From assembly GCF_041435435.1 (NCBI RefSeq), contig NZ_CP108494.1, forward strand, positions 1,054,001-1,118,000: a DNA stretch of 64,000 nt, read 5' to 3'. Positions within the stretch are counted from its first letter, which is position 1. Each line of letters opens with the position of its first letter. The stretch is from Streptomyces sp. NBC_01241 (GTDB lineage: Bacteria > Actinomycetota > Actinomycetes > Streptomycetales > Streptomycetaceae). A program made the position numbers and the translations under genes. A model generated the notes under the pieces. That model saw only the letters and a program-made list of their open reading frames with translations, made no database searches and was not told the origin of the DNA. Shown here one piece after another: positions 25,338 to 34,691 of this stretch.

Positions 25338-26819
25338 TCAGTGGTCGAAGTAGTCCGGCTGCGTCTGGACATTGAGCTCGTTCAGCCGCACCCGCTTCGC
25401 CGGGTCGGTCCGCCGGTCGTCGAGCTTCAGGACGTCGAAGCCCTTGGCGATGTCGTTGGAGTAGATGTAGCCGTTGTAGTAGTACGCCGACCAGGAGCCG
25501 GCCGTGGTGACCGCGTCCGTGCTGACGGGGCCGCGCTCGAAGTAGCCGATCTCCTTCGGCTTCGAGGAGTCGGTGAAGTCCCACACCGAGACTCCGCCCT
25601 GGTACCAGGCCTGGACCATCACGTCGCGGCCCTTGACCGGGATGATCGAACCGTTGTGCGCGACGCAGACCTCGGTGTCGGCCTGCGGGCGGTCGATCTT
25701 GAAGTAGCTGCGGAAGACCAGCTTGCGGTGGTCCCCCTTGCCGACGATGTCGTAGATGCCGTCGGCGCCGCGCTTCGGGCCTATCTCCTCGTTGCAGGTG
25801 GCCGCGCCGCCGCCGCCGAGCTCATCGGTGAAGACAACCTTGTCCGCCTTCTGGTTGAACGTCGCGGAGTGCCAGAACGCGAAGTTCACGTTGTCCTGCA
25901 CCCGGTCGATGATCTTCGGGTTCTCCGGGTCCTTGATGGAGAACAGCAGACCATCACCCATGCAGGCACCGGCCGCCAGGTCCTTCGAGGGCAGCACGGT
26001 GATGTCGTGGCAGCCGGTGGTCTTGGAGACACCCGGATTGGTCGGAGCTCCCGGATTGCCGCCGTCCGGGAAGAGCACCGGGAAGTTCACGACCGCGGCC
26101 TTCTCGGGTGCGTTGCGCGGCACCTTGATGATGGAGATCCCGTCGTGCGGCGGCTGGCAGTCGGGGAAGGCTTCGCTCGGCGAGTACGAGGAGACGTACA
26201 CGTAGACGTTCTTGCCGTCCGGGACCAGCGTGTGCGTGTGCGATCCGCAGGCGGTCTCGACCGCGGCAACGTACTTCGGGTTGCGCTTGTCGCTGATGTC
26301 GAAGATCTTCATGCCCTCCCAGGAGGACTTCTCCGTGGCGGGCTGGGTGGTGCTGGTGCAGGAGTTGTCGCTGCGCGAGGAGTCGGTGGACAGGAAGAGC
26401 AGGTTCCCCGAGACCGAGATGTCGTTCTGCGAGCCGGGGCAGAGAACCTGCGCGACCGTCTTCGGGGCCTTCGGGTCTCTGATGTCGAAGATCCGGAAGC
26501 CGTCGTAGTTTCCGGCGTAGGCGTACGTCCCCTGGAAAGCCAGGTCCGTGTTCAGCCCCTTGAGCGCGTCCTTCGGGACGTTGGCCAGATGGGTGATGTT
26601 GCCACTGTGGACGATCTCGTCCACGCCGGGTAATTCGCCGCTCGTGATGGCGGCCGCGGCTGCGGCTTCCTGGGCGGCGGAGATATCGGTACGGGCGGCG
26701 CCCGGGTCGGGCGTCGCGGCTGCGGGACCGGCCATCAGCAGAGCGGCCAGCAGGCCGGCGGCCGCTGCCGCCACGCCCAGGCGTCTGCGCCGCACCGGGC
26801 TCGTGTGCAACGAAATCAC
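25338..26819 (-). CDS. secreted LVIVD-repeat beta-propeller protein
   Basis: A 493-residue secreted protein. The signal peptide is about 1-36 (basic start, hydrophobic core, cut near AAA-TP). The body has repeats of the LVIVD type: DGFRIFDIRDPKAPKTV (about 106-122), GMKIFDISDKRNPKYVA, GLLFSIKDPENPKIID and GVSVWDFTDSSKPKEIG. These form propeller blades; the biochemical role is unknown. The start is GTG 26819 behind GGGAGG. It is divergent from a DUF305 lipoprotein, a pairing seen in other actinobacteria. Confidence 0.88.
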   Translation of the reverse strand: MISLHTSPVRRRRLGVAAAAAGLLAALLMAGPAAATPDPGAARTDISAAQEAAAAAAITSGELPGVDEIVHSGNITHLANVPKDALKGLNTDLAFQGTYAYAGNYDGFRIFDIRDPKAPKTVAQVLCPGSQNDISVSGNLLFLSTDSSRSDNSCTSTTQPATEKSSWEGMKIFDISDKRNPKYVAAVETACGSHTHTLVPDGKNVYVYVSSYSPSEAFPDCQPPHDGISIIKVPRNAPEKAAVVNFPVLFPDGGNPGAPTNPGVSKTTGCHDITVLPSKDLAAGACMGDGLLFSIKDPENPKIIDRVQDNVNFAFWHSATFNQKADKVVFTDELGGGGAATCNEEIGPKRGADGIYDIVGKGDHRKLVFRSYFKIDRPQADTEVCVAHNGSIIPVKGRDVMVQAWYQGGVSVWDFTDSSKPKEIGYFERGPVSTDAVTTAGSWSAYYYNGYIYSNDIAKGFDVLKLDDRRTDPAKRVRLNELNVQTQPDYFDH

Positions 26820-26998
26820 TGCGTCCTCCCATGTATCCGAACGTAGTTGAACGGTTCACGGACCCCGGCAGTATCGTCCTTCCCATGGCTGCCCCAACAG
26901 ATGGCAACAGAGACGTAATGAAAGTTTCTGACCGCTGTCGCGCGGAAGCGTGTTAGGACGATTGACATCCGCCCCATATGGCAATGGAGGTCCACTTG
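26820..26998. promoter_or_regulatory. divergent promoter region of LVIVD and DUF305 genes
   Basis: The 179-base spacer must carry promoters for both genes. TTGACA at 26962-26967 reads toward the DUF305 gene, but no clear -10 follows at the right distance. No convincing operator is visible. Confidence 0.45.
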
Positions 26999-27664
26999 TT
27001 GATCCACCGTCAGTCCATGTGTGTACGCAGATCCGTGCTCGTCGTGGCCGTCGCATCCGCCACTCTCGCACTGGGCGCGTGCGATGCGGGAAGCGGTGAC
27101 AGCCGTACGAACACGCAGGCGGGTGGGGCTCCTTCGGTGGTGGCGCCGGGCAAACCGGGCGAGCCCGCGCGGACCCTGACCGCGGAGGAAGCGGTGAAGG
27201 CCGCCGGGAGCAATACCCCCAATTCGGCCGACTTCCGGTATGTGCAGATGATGATCCAACACCACGCCCAGGCAATGGAGTTGACCGGCCTCGTCGCCGC
27301 CCGCTCCGGCTCCGCCGCGGTCAAGCGCCTCGCCGAACGCATCACCGCGGGCCAGAAGCCGGAAATCGGCGCGATGGAGGGATGGCTCACGCACAACGAC
27401 GGGGTGAAGCGCGGCACCGGCCACGATCACTCGGCGATGCCGGGCATGGCGACCCCGGCGCAGCTGGAGCAGTTGCGGACGGCGGACGGCGCAGCCTTCG
27501 ACAAACTCTTCCTGAAGTTGATGATCACCCACCACCAGGGGGCGATCACGATGGCGACCGACGTGCTCTCGCAGGGCAACGACGTGCTGGTCGAGGAGAT
27601 GGCCGGGGATGTCGTCGCCCAGCAGACGGTGGAGATCGACCGAATGCGCGCGATGTCGTCCTGA
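26999..27664 (+). CDS. DUF305 lipoprotein
   Basis: A 221-residue lipoprotein. From TTG 26999 the signal ends in the lipobox LGAC with Cys28; GGAGG lies 8 bases before this TTG, and a TTG three bases earlier is equally usable. The DUF305 domain, a ferritin-like four-helix fold in duplicate, shows FRYVQMMIQHHAQAMELT and LKLMITHHQGAITMAT, each with paired His and Met residues that could bind metal. Some DUF305 proteins are linked to copper, but there is no other copper gene here. Confidence 0.9.
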   Translation: MIHRQSMCVRRSVLVVAVASATLALGACDAGSGDSRTNTQAGGAPSVVAPGKPGEPARTLTAEEAVKAAGSNTPNSADFRYVQMMIQHHAQAMELTGLVAARSGSAAVKRLAERITAGQKPEIGAMEGWLTHNDGVKRGTGHDHSAMPGMATPAQLEQLRTADGAAFDKLFLKLMITHHQGAITMATDVLSQGNDVLVEEMAGDVVAQQTVEIDRMRAMSS

Positions 27665-27741
27665 TCGCGCCCCGGGCGCGCCTCTCCCCCGCACCGGCCG
27701 CCGGTGCCATGCTGGACAGAGCCTGTGGGAAGAGGTGCGCC

Positions 27742-29166
27742 GTGCTCCGTGTCGCCGTCGTCGGTTCCGGTCCCAGTGGGGTCTACACCGCCCAGGCCCT
27801 GGTCGGGCAGGACCGGGTGCCTGGTGTCCGGGTCCATGTCCTGGACCGGCTCCCCTGCCCGTACGGCCTGGTGCGCTACGGCGTCGCCCCCGACCACGAG
27901 AAGATCAAGTCGCTGCAGAACGGCCTGCGGGCCGTCCTGGAGCACGAGCGGATCACCTTTCTCGGCAATGTCGAGGTGGGCGGCGACGGGATCCCGCCCG
28001 AACGGCTCGGCGAGCTCTACCAGGCGGTGGTCTACTGCGTCGGGGCCGCGGCCGACCGCGGCCTCGCGATCCCCGGCGAGGACCTGCCCGGCAGCTACTC
28101 CGCGACCGAGTTCGTCTCCTGGTACAGCGCGCACCCCGACGCCGCCGCCGACAGCTTTGCGCTGCGGGCCCGTTCCGCCGTGGTGATCGGGGCCGGCAAC
28201 GTGGCAGTGGACGTGACACGGATCCTGGCCCGGAGCGCGCGCGAGCTGCACCCCACCGACGTACCGCACGCCGCGCTCGGCGCGCTGGCCGGGAGCCGGG
28301 TGCGCGAGGTCCACATGGCGGGCCGACGCGGCCCCTCGCAGGCCAGGTTCACCACCAAGGAGCTGCGGGAGCTGGGCGCGCTGCCGCGGGCGCGGGTGGT
28401 CGTGGACGAGGCGGAGCTGGCGCTCGACCCTGCGTACGTCGATCCGTCTCCCCCCTCGGCCCGTTCCGCACCGCCGAACGCGCCGCCCTTGACCGCGGCG
28501 GCGCGGCGCAACGTCGAGGTCCTGCGCGGTTGGGCCGCGGCGGGCGCCGCGGGTGTGGGCGCGGAGGAAGGCGCGGAGGAAAGCCCCGCGCGCACGATCC
28601 GGCTGCGGTTCTTCCTGCGTCCCGTCGAGCTGCTGGAGCGGGACGGCCGGGTGGCCGGGGTGCGGTTCGCCCGTACGGTGCCGGACGGCAGCGGGGGCGT
28701 TCGCGACTCCGGTGCGTACGAGGACATCGGCGCCCAGCTCGTGCTGCGGGCCGTCGGCTACCGCGGGCTGCCGCTGCCCGGCCTGCCGTTCGACGCGGTG
28801 CGCGGGACGGTGCCGCAGCTGGCGGGGCGGATACTGCGGGACGGGGTGCCGTCGCCCGGGGAGTACGTCGCCGGGTGGATCAAGCGAGGGCCCACCGGGG
28901 TGATCGGCTCGAACCGGTCGTGCGCGAAGGAGACGGTGGGGTCATTGCTCGACGACGCCCCCCTGCTCGCCGCGCGCCCGTCGGCGCCCGACCCCGTGGC
29001 CGCGCTGCGGTCGTGGGGGCTGCGCCCCGTGGAATGGGACGGCTGGCTGTCCATCGAGCGGGCAGAGGCGGCGCTGGGCAGGTCGCTGGGCCGGGGACCG
29101 GTGAAGATCCCGGACTGGGCGGGGCTGCTGCGCGCCGCGCAGGGTGGCGACCCGGGCGGATCGTGA
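27742..29166 (+). CDS. ferredoxin-NADP reductase-like FAD oxidoreductase
   Basis: A 474-residue adrenodoxin-reductase-type flavoprotein. The FAD loop is GSGPSG at 8-13, followed by RYGVAPDHEKIKSLQ (about 49-63), which is the family marker. The NADPH loop is VIGAGNVAVDVTRILAR (about 149-165), then AGRRGPSQARFTTKELREL. The end has GWIKRGPTGVIGSNRSCAKETV. It passes electrons from NADPH to ferredoxins serving P450s or other enzymes (family knowledge). The start is GTG 27742 behind GGAAGAGG. No ferredoxin gene is adjacent. Confidence 0.92.
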   Translation: MLRVAVVGSGPSGVYTAQALVGQDRVPGVRVHVLDRLPCPYGLVRYGVAPDHEKIKSLQNGLRAVLEHERITFLGNVEVGGDGIPPERLGELYQAVVYCVGAAADRGLAIPGEDLPGSYSATEFVSWYSAHPDAAADSFALRARSAVVIGAGNVAVDVTRILARSARELHPTDVPHAALGALAGSRVREVHMAGRRGPSQARFTTKELRELGALPRARVVVDEAELALDPAYVDPSPPSARSAPPNAPPLTAAARRNVEVLRGWAAAGAAGVGAEEGAEESPARTIRLRFFLRPVELLERDGRVAGVRFARTVPDGSGGVRDSGAYEDIGAQLVLRAVGYRGLPLPGLPFDAVRGTVPQLAGRILRDGVPSPGEYVAGWIKRGPTGVIGSNRSCAKETVGSLLDDAPLLAARPSAPDPVAALRSWGLRPVEWDGWLSIERAEAALGRSLGRGPVKIPDWAGLLRAAQGGDPGGS

Positions 29167-29168
29167 GG

Positions 29169-29405
29169 CTACCGGCCTTCGCCGTCGCGCCGCGCCTGCC
29201 GGTTCGCGGCGTCGAGGACGCTGTCGAGCAGGCCGGGGAACAGCGCTTCCAGATCGTCGCGGCGCAGCCCGTTCATCTTGGCCGTACCTCGGTAGATCTG
29301 CTCGACAATGCCGCTCTCGCGGAGCACCCGGAAACGGTGTGGACATCGACTTGGACACCGGCAGGTCGAAGCAGGAGCAGCTGAGTTCGGGATCCGCCGT
29401 ACACC
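29169..29405 (-). pseudogene. frameshifted ArsR-family regulator remnant
   Basis: Two adjoining leftward frames give the two halves of an ArsR-type winged-helix regulator: DPELSCSCFDLPVSKS, then after a small deletion HRFRVLRESGIVEQIYRGTA and MNGLRRDDLEALFPGLLDSV. The expected join is in the recognition helix (SK..HHFRVLRE). The N-terminus is gone. It ends with TAG at 29169-29171. It fills the space between the flavoprotein and thioesterase genes. Confidence 0.75.
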
Positions 29406-29420
29406 GGATTCGGCAGCAGG

Positions 29421-29837
29421 TCAGCCGCCCAGCAGGTCCGGGTTCTCGGCGAGTGAGGCGAGGTGTCCCGCCGGGTCGGCGATCAGTCTGCGGGCCGTCA
29501 GGTCGAGCATTCCCGCCACGCCGGTGACCTGCGCCGCGACCGTGCCGTCCTCCTTGAGGATCTGCTGCGCGACCTCGAACGTCTTGCCCGCGCCGTATAC
29601 GAACCGACAGGTCACCCGGACCCGGTCCCCGCCGCGCAGCTCCCGCAGAAACTTCACCGTCGTCTCCAGGGCCACCGGCCCGACGCCACTGGCCAGCAGC
29701 TTCTCCTGCGACAGGCCGGCCGCGCGCAGCAGTTCCCAGCGCGCGTGCTCGGCGTACTGCAGATAGACGGCCTGGTTCAGGTGCCCCTGTGTGTCGAGCT
29801 CGTAGCCCCGGACGGTCACGTCCACAGAAAAGGTCAT
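29421..29837 (-). CDS. acyl-CoA thioesterase, hotdog fold (4HBT/FadM type)
   Basis: A 138-residue hotdog protein. YELDTQGHLNQAVYLQYAEHARWE (about 12-35) is the 4HBT-type signature, with Asp replaced by Asn-containing HLNQ as in many thioesterases. The rest forms the sheet (VALETTVKFLREL, VRVTCRFVYGAG). It hydrolyses acyl-CoA thioesters; the substrate is unknown. ATG 29837 is chosen; an in-frame ATG is eight codons upstream. Confidence 0.87.
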   Translation of the reverse strand: MTFSVDVTVRGYELDTQGHLNQAVYLQYAEHARWELLRAAGLSQEKLLASGVGPVALETTVKFLRELRGGDRVRVTCRFVYGAGKTFEVAQQILKEDGTVAAQVTGVAGMLDLTARRLIADPAGHLASLAENPDLLGG

Positions 29838-29999
29838 GGCCGTACCAACATCACCGCGCATTTCGGCATTCCCGTCCGGGGGTCGCGACATCCGGGCCCG
29901 GACCGGCTTCGGCGCGAGGTGGGGGAACCTGAACTCGAAGCGGCTGCGGGCGACTTCGCCGGGACGCGACTCGGTGCGGGAGGCCCGGAACGGCGCGGT

Positions 30000-30125
30000 C
30001 CGCGCGGACGTACTGCTCCGGCGCACGGACCTCGCCGCCCGGTTCGCGGGCCGCGTACTGGGCCCACGGCGGGCTCCGCAGCAGTTCACGGCCGAGGAGG
30101 ACGGCGTCCGCCCGGCCCTCGGTGC
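30000..30125 (-). pseudogene. C-terminal fragment of NADH:flavin oxidoreductase (Old Yellow Enzyme type)
   Basis: Leftward reading gives [20 protein letters not shown] and [20 protein letters not shown]. This is the C-terminal end of YqjM-like ene-reductases, where [16 protein letters not shown]... forms the last helix. Upstream it is cut near the CTAG at 30173 where IS sequence begins. A second fragment with the N-terminal half of this family lies at 38548-38847 in the same orientation. Confidence 0.78.
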
Positions 30126-30176
30126 CACGCATGCCACGGGCTCAGGACAGCAACGGAAATCGGGGCACCGAGCTAG

Positions 30177-31854
30177 CCTCGCCGTTTCACTTGGGTACGG
30201 CTGACTTTGGGGCGGAAACGCGAAAGTGCCTTCCTGACCTGGGACGATGAACCTTGCTGAGGGGTTCTGTCGGTCCAGGCGGAGGGCACTTTCTACGTGC
30301 AGGCTATCGGGTTGCGTCCCAAGGTCCATGTCAGTGCCGATGGTTCGGGGGTGGTCGGGCATGCCGGGGCACGGTTGCTGGCGGATCTCGCTGATGCCAC
30401 CGGGCTGACCGCCGCGTACTCCGCCGCTCTCAGGTCGCTTCGGCCGCGCGGGACCGGGCATGATCCGGGCCGGGTCGCCACCGACCTGGCGGTAATGCTC
30501 GCCGACGGTGGCGAGGCGATCGCGGATCTGGCCGTGCTGCGGGACCAGGCAGAGGTGTTCGGCCCGGTCGCCTCCACGCCCACCGCTTGGCGGTTGCTCG
30601 CCGACACCGACGAGGCTGCACTCGCTTCGCTGCGAGCGGCCCGCGGTTCAGCCCGGGAAGTCGCCTGGCTGCAGGCCGCCGAGACCGGTGAGGGCATACC
30701 TGCTGCTCGGGCCGGCGGACGAGAACTTCCCGGCCTGGTTCTGGACCTCGACGCCACGCTGGTGACCTGCCACTCCGAGAAAGAGCAGGCCGCACCCACC
30801 TACAAGGGCGGCTTCGGCTTCCACCCGCTGCTGTGTTACCTCGCGAACACCGGCGAGGCCGTGTCAGGGCGGCTGCGGCCCGGGAACTCCGGAGCCAACA
30901 CTGCCGCCGATCACATCACGGTGCTCGACCAGGCACTCGCGCAGATCCCCGACGCTCACCGGCACGGCACCGACATCCTGGTCCGCGCCGACAGTGCCGG
31001 ATCCGCGAAAGCCTTCCTCGCCCACGTCCGCGACAACCGGAAACGAGGAATTCGTACCTTCTTCTCGGTCGGATACGCAATCACCGAGCCGGTCCGCCGA
31101 GCTGTCCGGGCCATGCCCGACCGCCTCTGGCATCCCGCCCTGGACCAGGACGGGACGCTGCGTGACGGTGCTGAGGTCGCCGAGCTGACTGGCATGGTCG
31201 ATCTGGACGGCTATCCGACCGGCACCCGCATCATCGTGCGCCGGGAGCGGCCGCACCCCGGAGCCCAGCTGTCCCTGTTCGATCAGGACGAGGGCCTGCG
31301 GCATCAGGTGTTCCTCACCGACACCCCGTACTCCGGGGGCGGATCCGCCCAGTTCCTGGAGGTCCGTCACCGCGGGCATGCCACTGTTGAGGACCACATC
31401 CGGTGCGGCAAGACCACCGGCTTCGGCCGCTTCCCCTCCCGCGACTTCGCCGTCAACGCCGTCTGGCTCGAACTCAGCCTCGCGGCGATCGATCTGCTGG
31501 CCTGGACGCGCGTCCTGCTGCTGGACGGGGAACTGGCCACTGCCGAGCCGAAGAAGCTCCGCTACCGGCTGCTGCACGTCGCCGCCCGCCTCACCCGCGG
31601 CGGCCGATGCCTGCGCTTGCGGATATCGGGGACCTGGCCCTGGAGAAACGAACTGGCCACGGCCTTCTATCGCCTCGCCGCACTGCCCCGTCCCGCCGGC
31701 TGACCGGCAAAGCCCTGACCGCCCACGACACGAAGGACCCTGGAGAACCCGACCACCGCGCCGGGTCTCCACCATGTCCGAACACCGAAATCGCGTCGGC
31801 CACCCGACAGTTACCCCTCAACGACGCCTCATCGCCCCAACTGAAACGGCGAGG
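30177..31854 (+). mobile_element. IS1380-family insertion sequence
   Basis: A 1,678-base element. The left end reads CCTCGCCGTTTCACTTGGG and the right end is its near-perfect inverse (one mismatch). Both ends are flanked by CTAG, at 30173-30176 and 31855-31858, the 4-base target duplication. It carries one intact transposase gene. Confidence 0.9.
30297..31703 (+). CDS. IS1380-family transposase
   Basis: A 468-residue DDE transposase. LPGLVLDLDATLVTCHSEKE (about 145-164) holds the first Asp, ILVRADSAGSAKAFLAHVRD (about 228-247) holds the second Asp, and VEDHIRCGKTTGFGRFPSRD (about 363-382) the Glu-containing region. The gene starts at GTG 30297 behind GGAGGG and appears intact, so the element may be active. 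Confidence 0.92.
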   Translation: MQAIGLRPKVHVSADGSGVVGHAGARLLADLADATGLTAAYSAALRSLRPRGTGHDPGRVATDLAVMLADGGEAIADLAVLRDQAEVFGPVASTPTAWRLLADTDEAALASLRAARGSAREVAWLQAAETGEGIPAARAGGRELPGLVLDLDATLVTCHSEKEQAAPTYKGGFGFHPLLCYLANTGEAVSGRLRPGNSGANTAADHITVLDQALAQIPDAHRHGTDILVRADSAGSAKAFLAHVRDNRKRGIRTFFSVGYAITEPVRRAVRAMPDRLWHPALDQDGTLRDGAEVAELTGMVDLDGYPTGTRIIVRRERPHPGAQLSLFDQDEGLRHQVFLTDTPYSGGGSAQFLEVRHRGHATVEDHIRCGKTTGFGRFPSRDFAVNAVWLELSLAAIDLLAWTRVLLLDGELATAEPKKLRYRLLHVAARLTRGGRCLRLRISGTWPWRNELATAFYRLAALPRPAG

Positions 31855-31858
31855 CTAG

Positions 31859-33335
31859 CCTCAATACCGGTAACTTACGGAGATTCTGCTCGTTGTTGTT
31901 GGTATGCCAAGAGCGGGCCAACTGAAGTCATCTGGTGAGCGGTTGTCGGACCGAGTTGCGGTCGGAGTGCTGACGCAGGCGTTTCCTCGGTCGCTGGTGG
32001 ACGAGGTACTGGTGGAGACGGGCCGGATGCAACTGCGGAACCGGTTGCTGCCGGCCCGGTTGGTGGTCTATTTCGTGCTGGCGATGTGTTTGTTCTCCGG
32101 GCAGAGCTATGAGGAAGTCGCCCGGCTGCTGACAGCTGGTCTGCAGGACGAGCGGCGTTGGCGTGGGACGTGGGTGGTGCCGAGTACGGCTGCGATCTGG
32201 AAAGCCAGGTCCCGGCTGGGTGTGGCGCCTCTGCGGCGGCTGTTCGCGCGCGTGTGCTGTCCGGTCGCCACACCCGACACGCAGGGCGCCTTCTACGGCG
32301 TCTGGCGGCTGACCGCGATCGACGGCACCACGTTTGACCTGCCGGACACGAAAGCGAACACGGAAGCGTTCGGCCGCCCGCCCCGCTCCGGGCGGGGCGA
32401 ACTTGAGGTCGGCCGCCCGCAGTTGCGCATGGTCGGCCTGGTGGAATGCGGCACCCACGTCGTTTTCGACGCTGCGGTCGGAGGTCTGCGCGCCGGAGAG
32501 CAGACACTGGCCCGGGCGGTGCTGGGGTCCCTGCGGCCGGGGATGCTGCTCCTGGCCGACCGCGGTTTCTACGGCGTGGACCTGTGGTGCAAAGCGGCAG
32601 CCACCGGGGCGGACCTGTTGTGGCGCGTGCGCAAGGACCTGGTGCTGCCGGTGGTGGAGCAACTGCCGGACGGCTCCTACCTCACCGAAATTTTCGATCG
32701 GAGCGACATCCACCACACTCGTCGTGGGGTGCGGGTGCGCGCGGTGGAGTACACCATCGCCGGCCACGAGGGTGTCTACCGGCTCCTCACCACCATCCTC
32801 GACCCGTCCATGGCCCCAGCCGCGGAACTGGCAGCCCTTTACGCCCAGCGATGGGAGTTCGAGTCCACCCTCGACGAGATCAAGACCCACCTCGGCGGGT
32901 CGCACCTGGTGCTGCGTTCACAACACCCTCACGGAGCCGAGCAGGAACTTTACGGCTTCCTGCTCGTCCACCACGCTATCCGGCACCTGATGCACCAGGC
33001 CGCGAACCAAGCCGGTCAGGATCCCGACCGCATCTCCTTCATCCGTTCAGTGCGCGTCGTGCGCCGCCAGGTCACCGACCAGGCGGCATTTTCCCCCGGC
33101 AGACTCACCCGCGCGGTCAAAGCGACCCACGCTGAACTCATCGAGCGTCTCCTGCCACCGCGACGCCGCAGATCCAACCCCCGCGTCATCAAACGCAAAG
33201 TCCTCGCCTGGCCCCTCAAACGCGCCGCCCACCGTGTTACGGACCGTCCAGCTATCCCGACTCTCACCATCGTCAACGCCACCAAACCCAAACGGGTCAA
33301 GCGGACCAAAGCGCCCTAAGTTACCGGTATTGAGG
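31859..33335 (+). mobile_element. IS4-family insertion sequence, copy A (intact)
   Basis: A 1,477-base element. The ends are CCTCAATACCGGTAACTTA and its exact inverse. The left CTAG (31855-31858) is shared with the IS1380 element and the right CTAG (33336-33339) is shared with copy B. It carries an intact transposase. Confidence 0.9.
31904..33319 (+). CDS. IS4-family transposase, copy A
   Basis: A 471-residue transposase. LTAIDGTTFDLPDT (about 136-149) and LLLADRGFYGVDLW (about 216-229) hold the two Asp residues. The YREK-like region is YAQRWEFESTLDEIKTHLGG (about 312-331) with the catalytic Glu and Lys. The C-terminus is very basic. The start is ATG 31904. The gene is intact, unlike copy B. 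Confidence 0.92.
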   Translation: MPRAGQLKSSGERLSDRVAVGVLTQAFPRSLVDEVLVETGRMQLRNRLLPARLVVYFVLAMCLFSGQSYEEVARLLTAGLQDERRWRGTWVVPSTAAIWKARSRLGVAPLRRLFARVCCPVATPDTQGAFYGVWRLTAIDGTTFDLPDTKANTEAFGRPPRSGRGELEVGRPQLRMVGLVECGTHVVFDAAVGGLRAGEQTLARAVLGSLRPGMLLLADRGFYGVDLWCKAAATGADLLWRVRKDLVLPVVEQLPDGSYLTEIFDRSDIHHTRRGVRVRAVEYTIAGHEGVYRLLTTILDPSMAPAAELAALYAQRWEFESTLDEIKTHLGGSHLVLRSQHPHGAEQELYGFLLVHHAIRHLMHQAANQAGQDPDRISFIRSVRVVRRQVTDQAAFSPGRLTRAVKATHAELIERLLPPRRRRSNPRVIKRKVLAWPLKRAAHRVTDRPAIPTLTIVNATKPKRVKRTKAP

Positions 33336-34691
33336 CTAGCCTCAATACCGGTAACTTACGGAGATTCTGCTCGTTGTTGTTGGTATGCCAAGAGCGGGCC
33401 AACTGAAGTCATCTGGTGAGCGGTTGTCGGACCGAGTTGCGGTCGGAGTGCTGACGCAGGCGTTTCCTCGGTCGCTGGTGGACGAGGTACTGGTGGAGAC
33501 GGGCCGGATGCAACTGCGGAACCGGTTGCTGCCGGCCCGGTTGGTGGTCTATTTCGTGCTGGCGATGTGTTTGTTCTCCGGGCAGAGCTATGAGGAAGTC
33601 GCCCGGCTGCTGACAGCTGGTCTGCAGGACGAGCGGCGTTGGCGTGGGACGTGGGTGGTGCCGAGTACGGCTGCGATCTGGAAAGCCAGGTCCCGGCTGG
33701 GTGTGGCGCCTCTGCGGCGGCTGTTCGCGCGCGTGTGCTGTCCGGTCGCCACACCCGACACGCAGGGCGCCTTCTACGGCGTCTGGCGGCTGACCGCGAT
33801 CGACGGCACCACGTTTGACCTGCCGGACACGAAAGCGAACATGGAAGCGTTCGGCCGCCCGCCCCGCTCCGGGCGGGGCGAACTTGAGGTCGGCCGCCCG
33901 CAGTTGCGCATGGTCGGCCTGGTGGAATGCGGCACCCACGTCGTTTTCGACGCTGCGGTCGGAGGTCTGCGCGCCGGAGAGCAGACACTGGCCCGGGCGG
34001 TGCTGGGGTCCCTGCGGCCGGGGATGCTGCTCCTGGCCGACCGCGGTTTCTACGGCGTGGACCTGTGGTGCAAAGCGGCAGCCACCGGGGCGGACCTGTT
34101 GTGGCGCGTGCGCAAGGACCTGGTGCTGCCGGTGGTGGAGCAACTGCCGGACGGCTCCTACCTCACCGAAAATTTTCGATCGGAGCGACATCCACCACAC
34201 TCGTCGTGGGGTGCGGGTGCGCGCGGTGGAGTACACCATCGCCGGCCACGAGGGTGTCTACCGGCTCCTCACCACCATCCTCGACCCGTCCATGGCCCCA
34301 GCCGCGGAACTGGCAGCCCTTTACGCCCAGCGATGGGAGTTCGAGTCCACCCTCGACGAGATCAAGACCCACCTCGGCGGGTCGCACCTGGTGCTGCGTT
34401 CACAACACCCTCACGGAGCCGAGCAGGAACTTTACGGCTTCCTGCTCGTCCACCACGCTATCCGGCACCTGATGCACCAGGCCGCGAACCAAGCCGGTCA
34501 GGATCCCGACCGCATCTCCTTCATCCGTTCAGTGCGCGTCGTGCGCCGCCAGGTCACCGACCAGGCGGCATTTTCCCCCCGGCAGACTCACCCGCGACTC
34601 TGGTGCGCAATTCTCTGCGGCTGCTTGACCGGTAGGTGATGATCGTTCCTGCGGTCGTTACGTGTCGTCCGGCCGTGGAGGGTGGGTTGTG

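Noticed and set aside
30121..30176. tRNA or attachment site at the left edge of the island
   Set aside because: No cloverleaf or direct repeat with the right edge near 38850 was found; the only junction repeat is CTAG from IS insertion.
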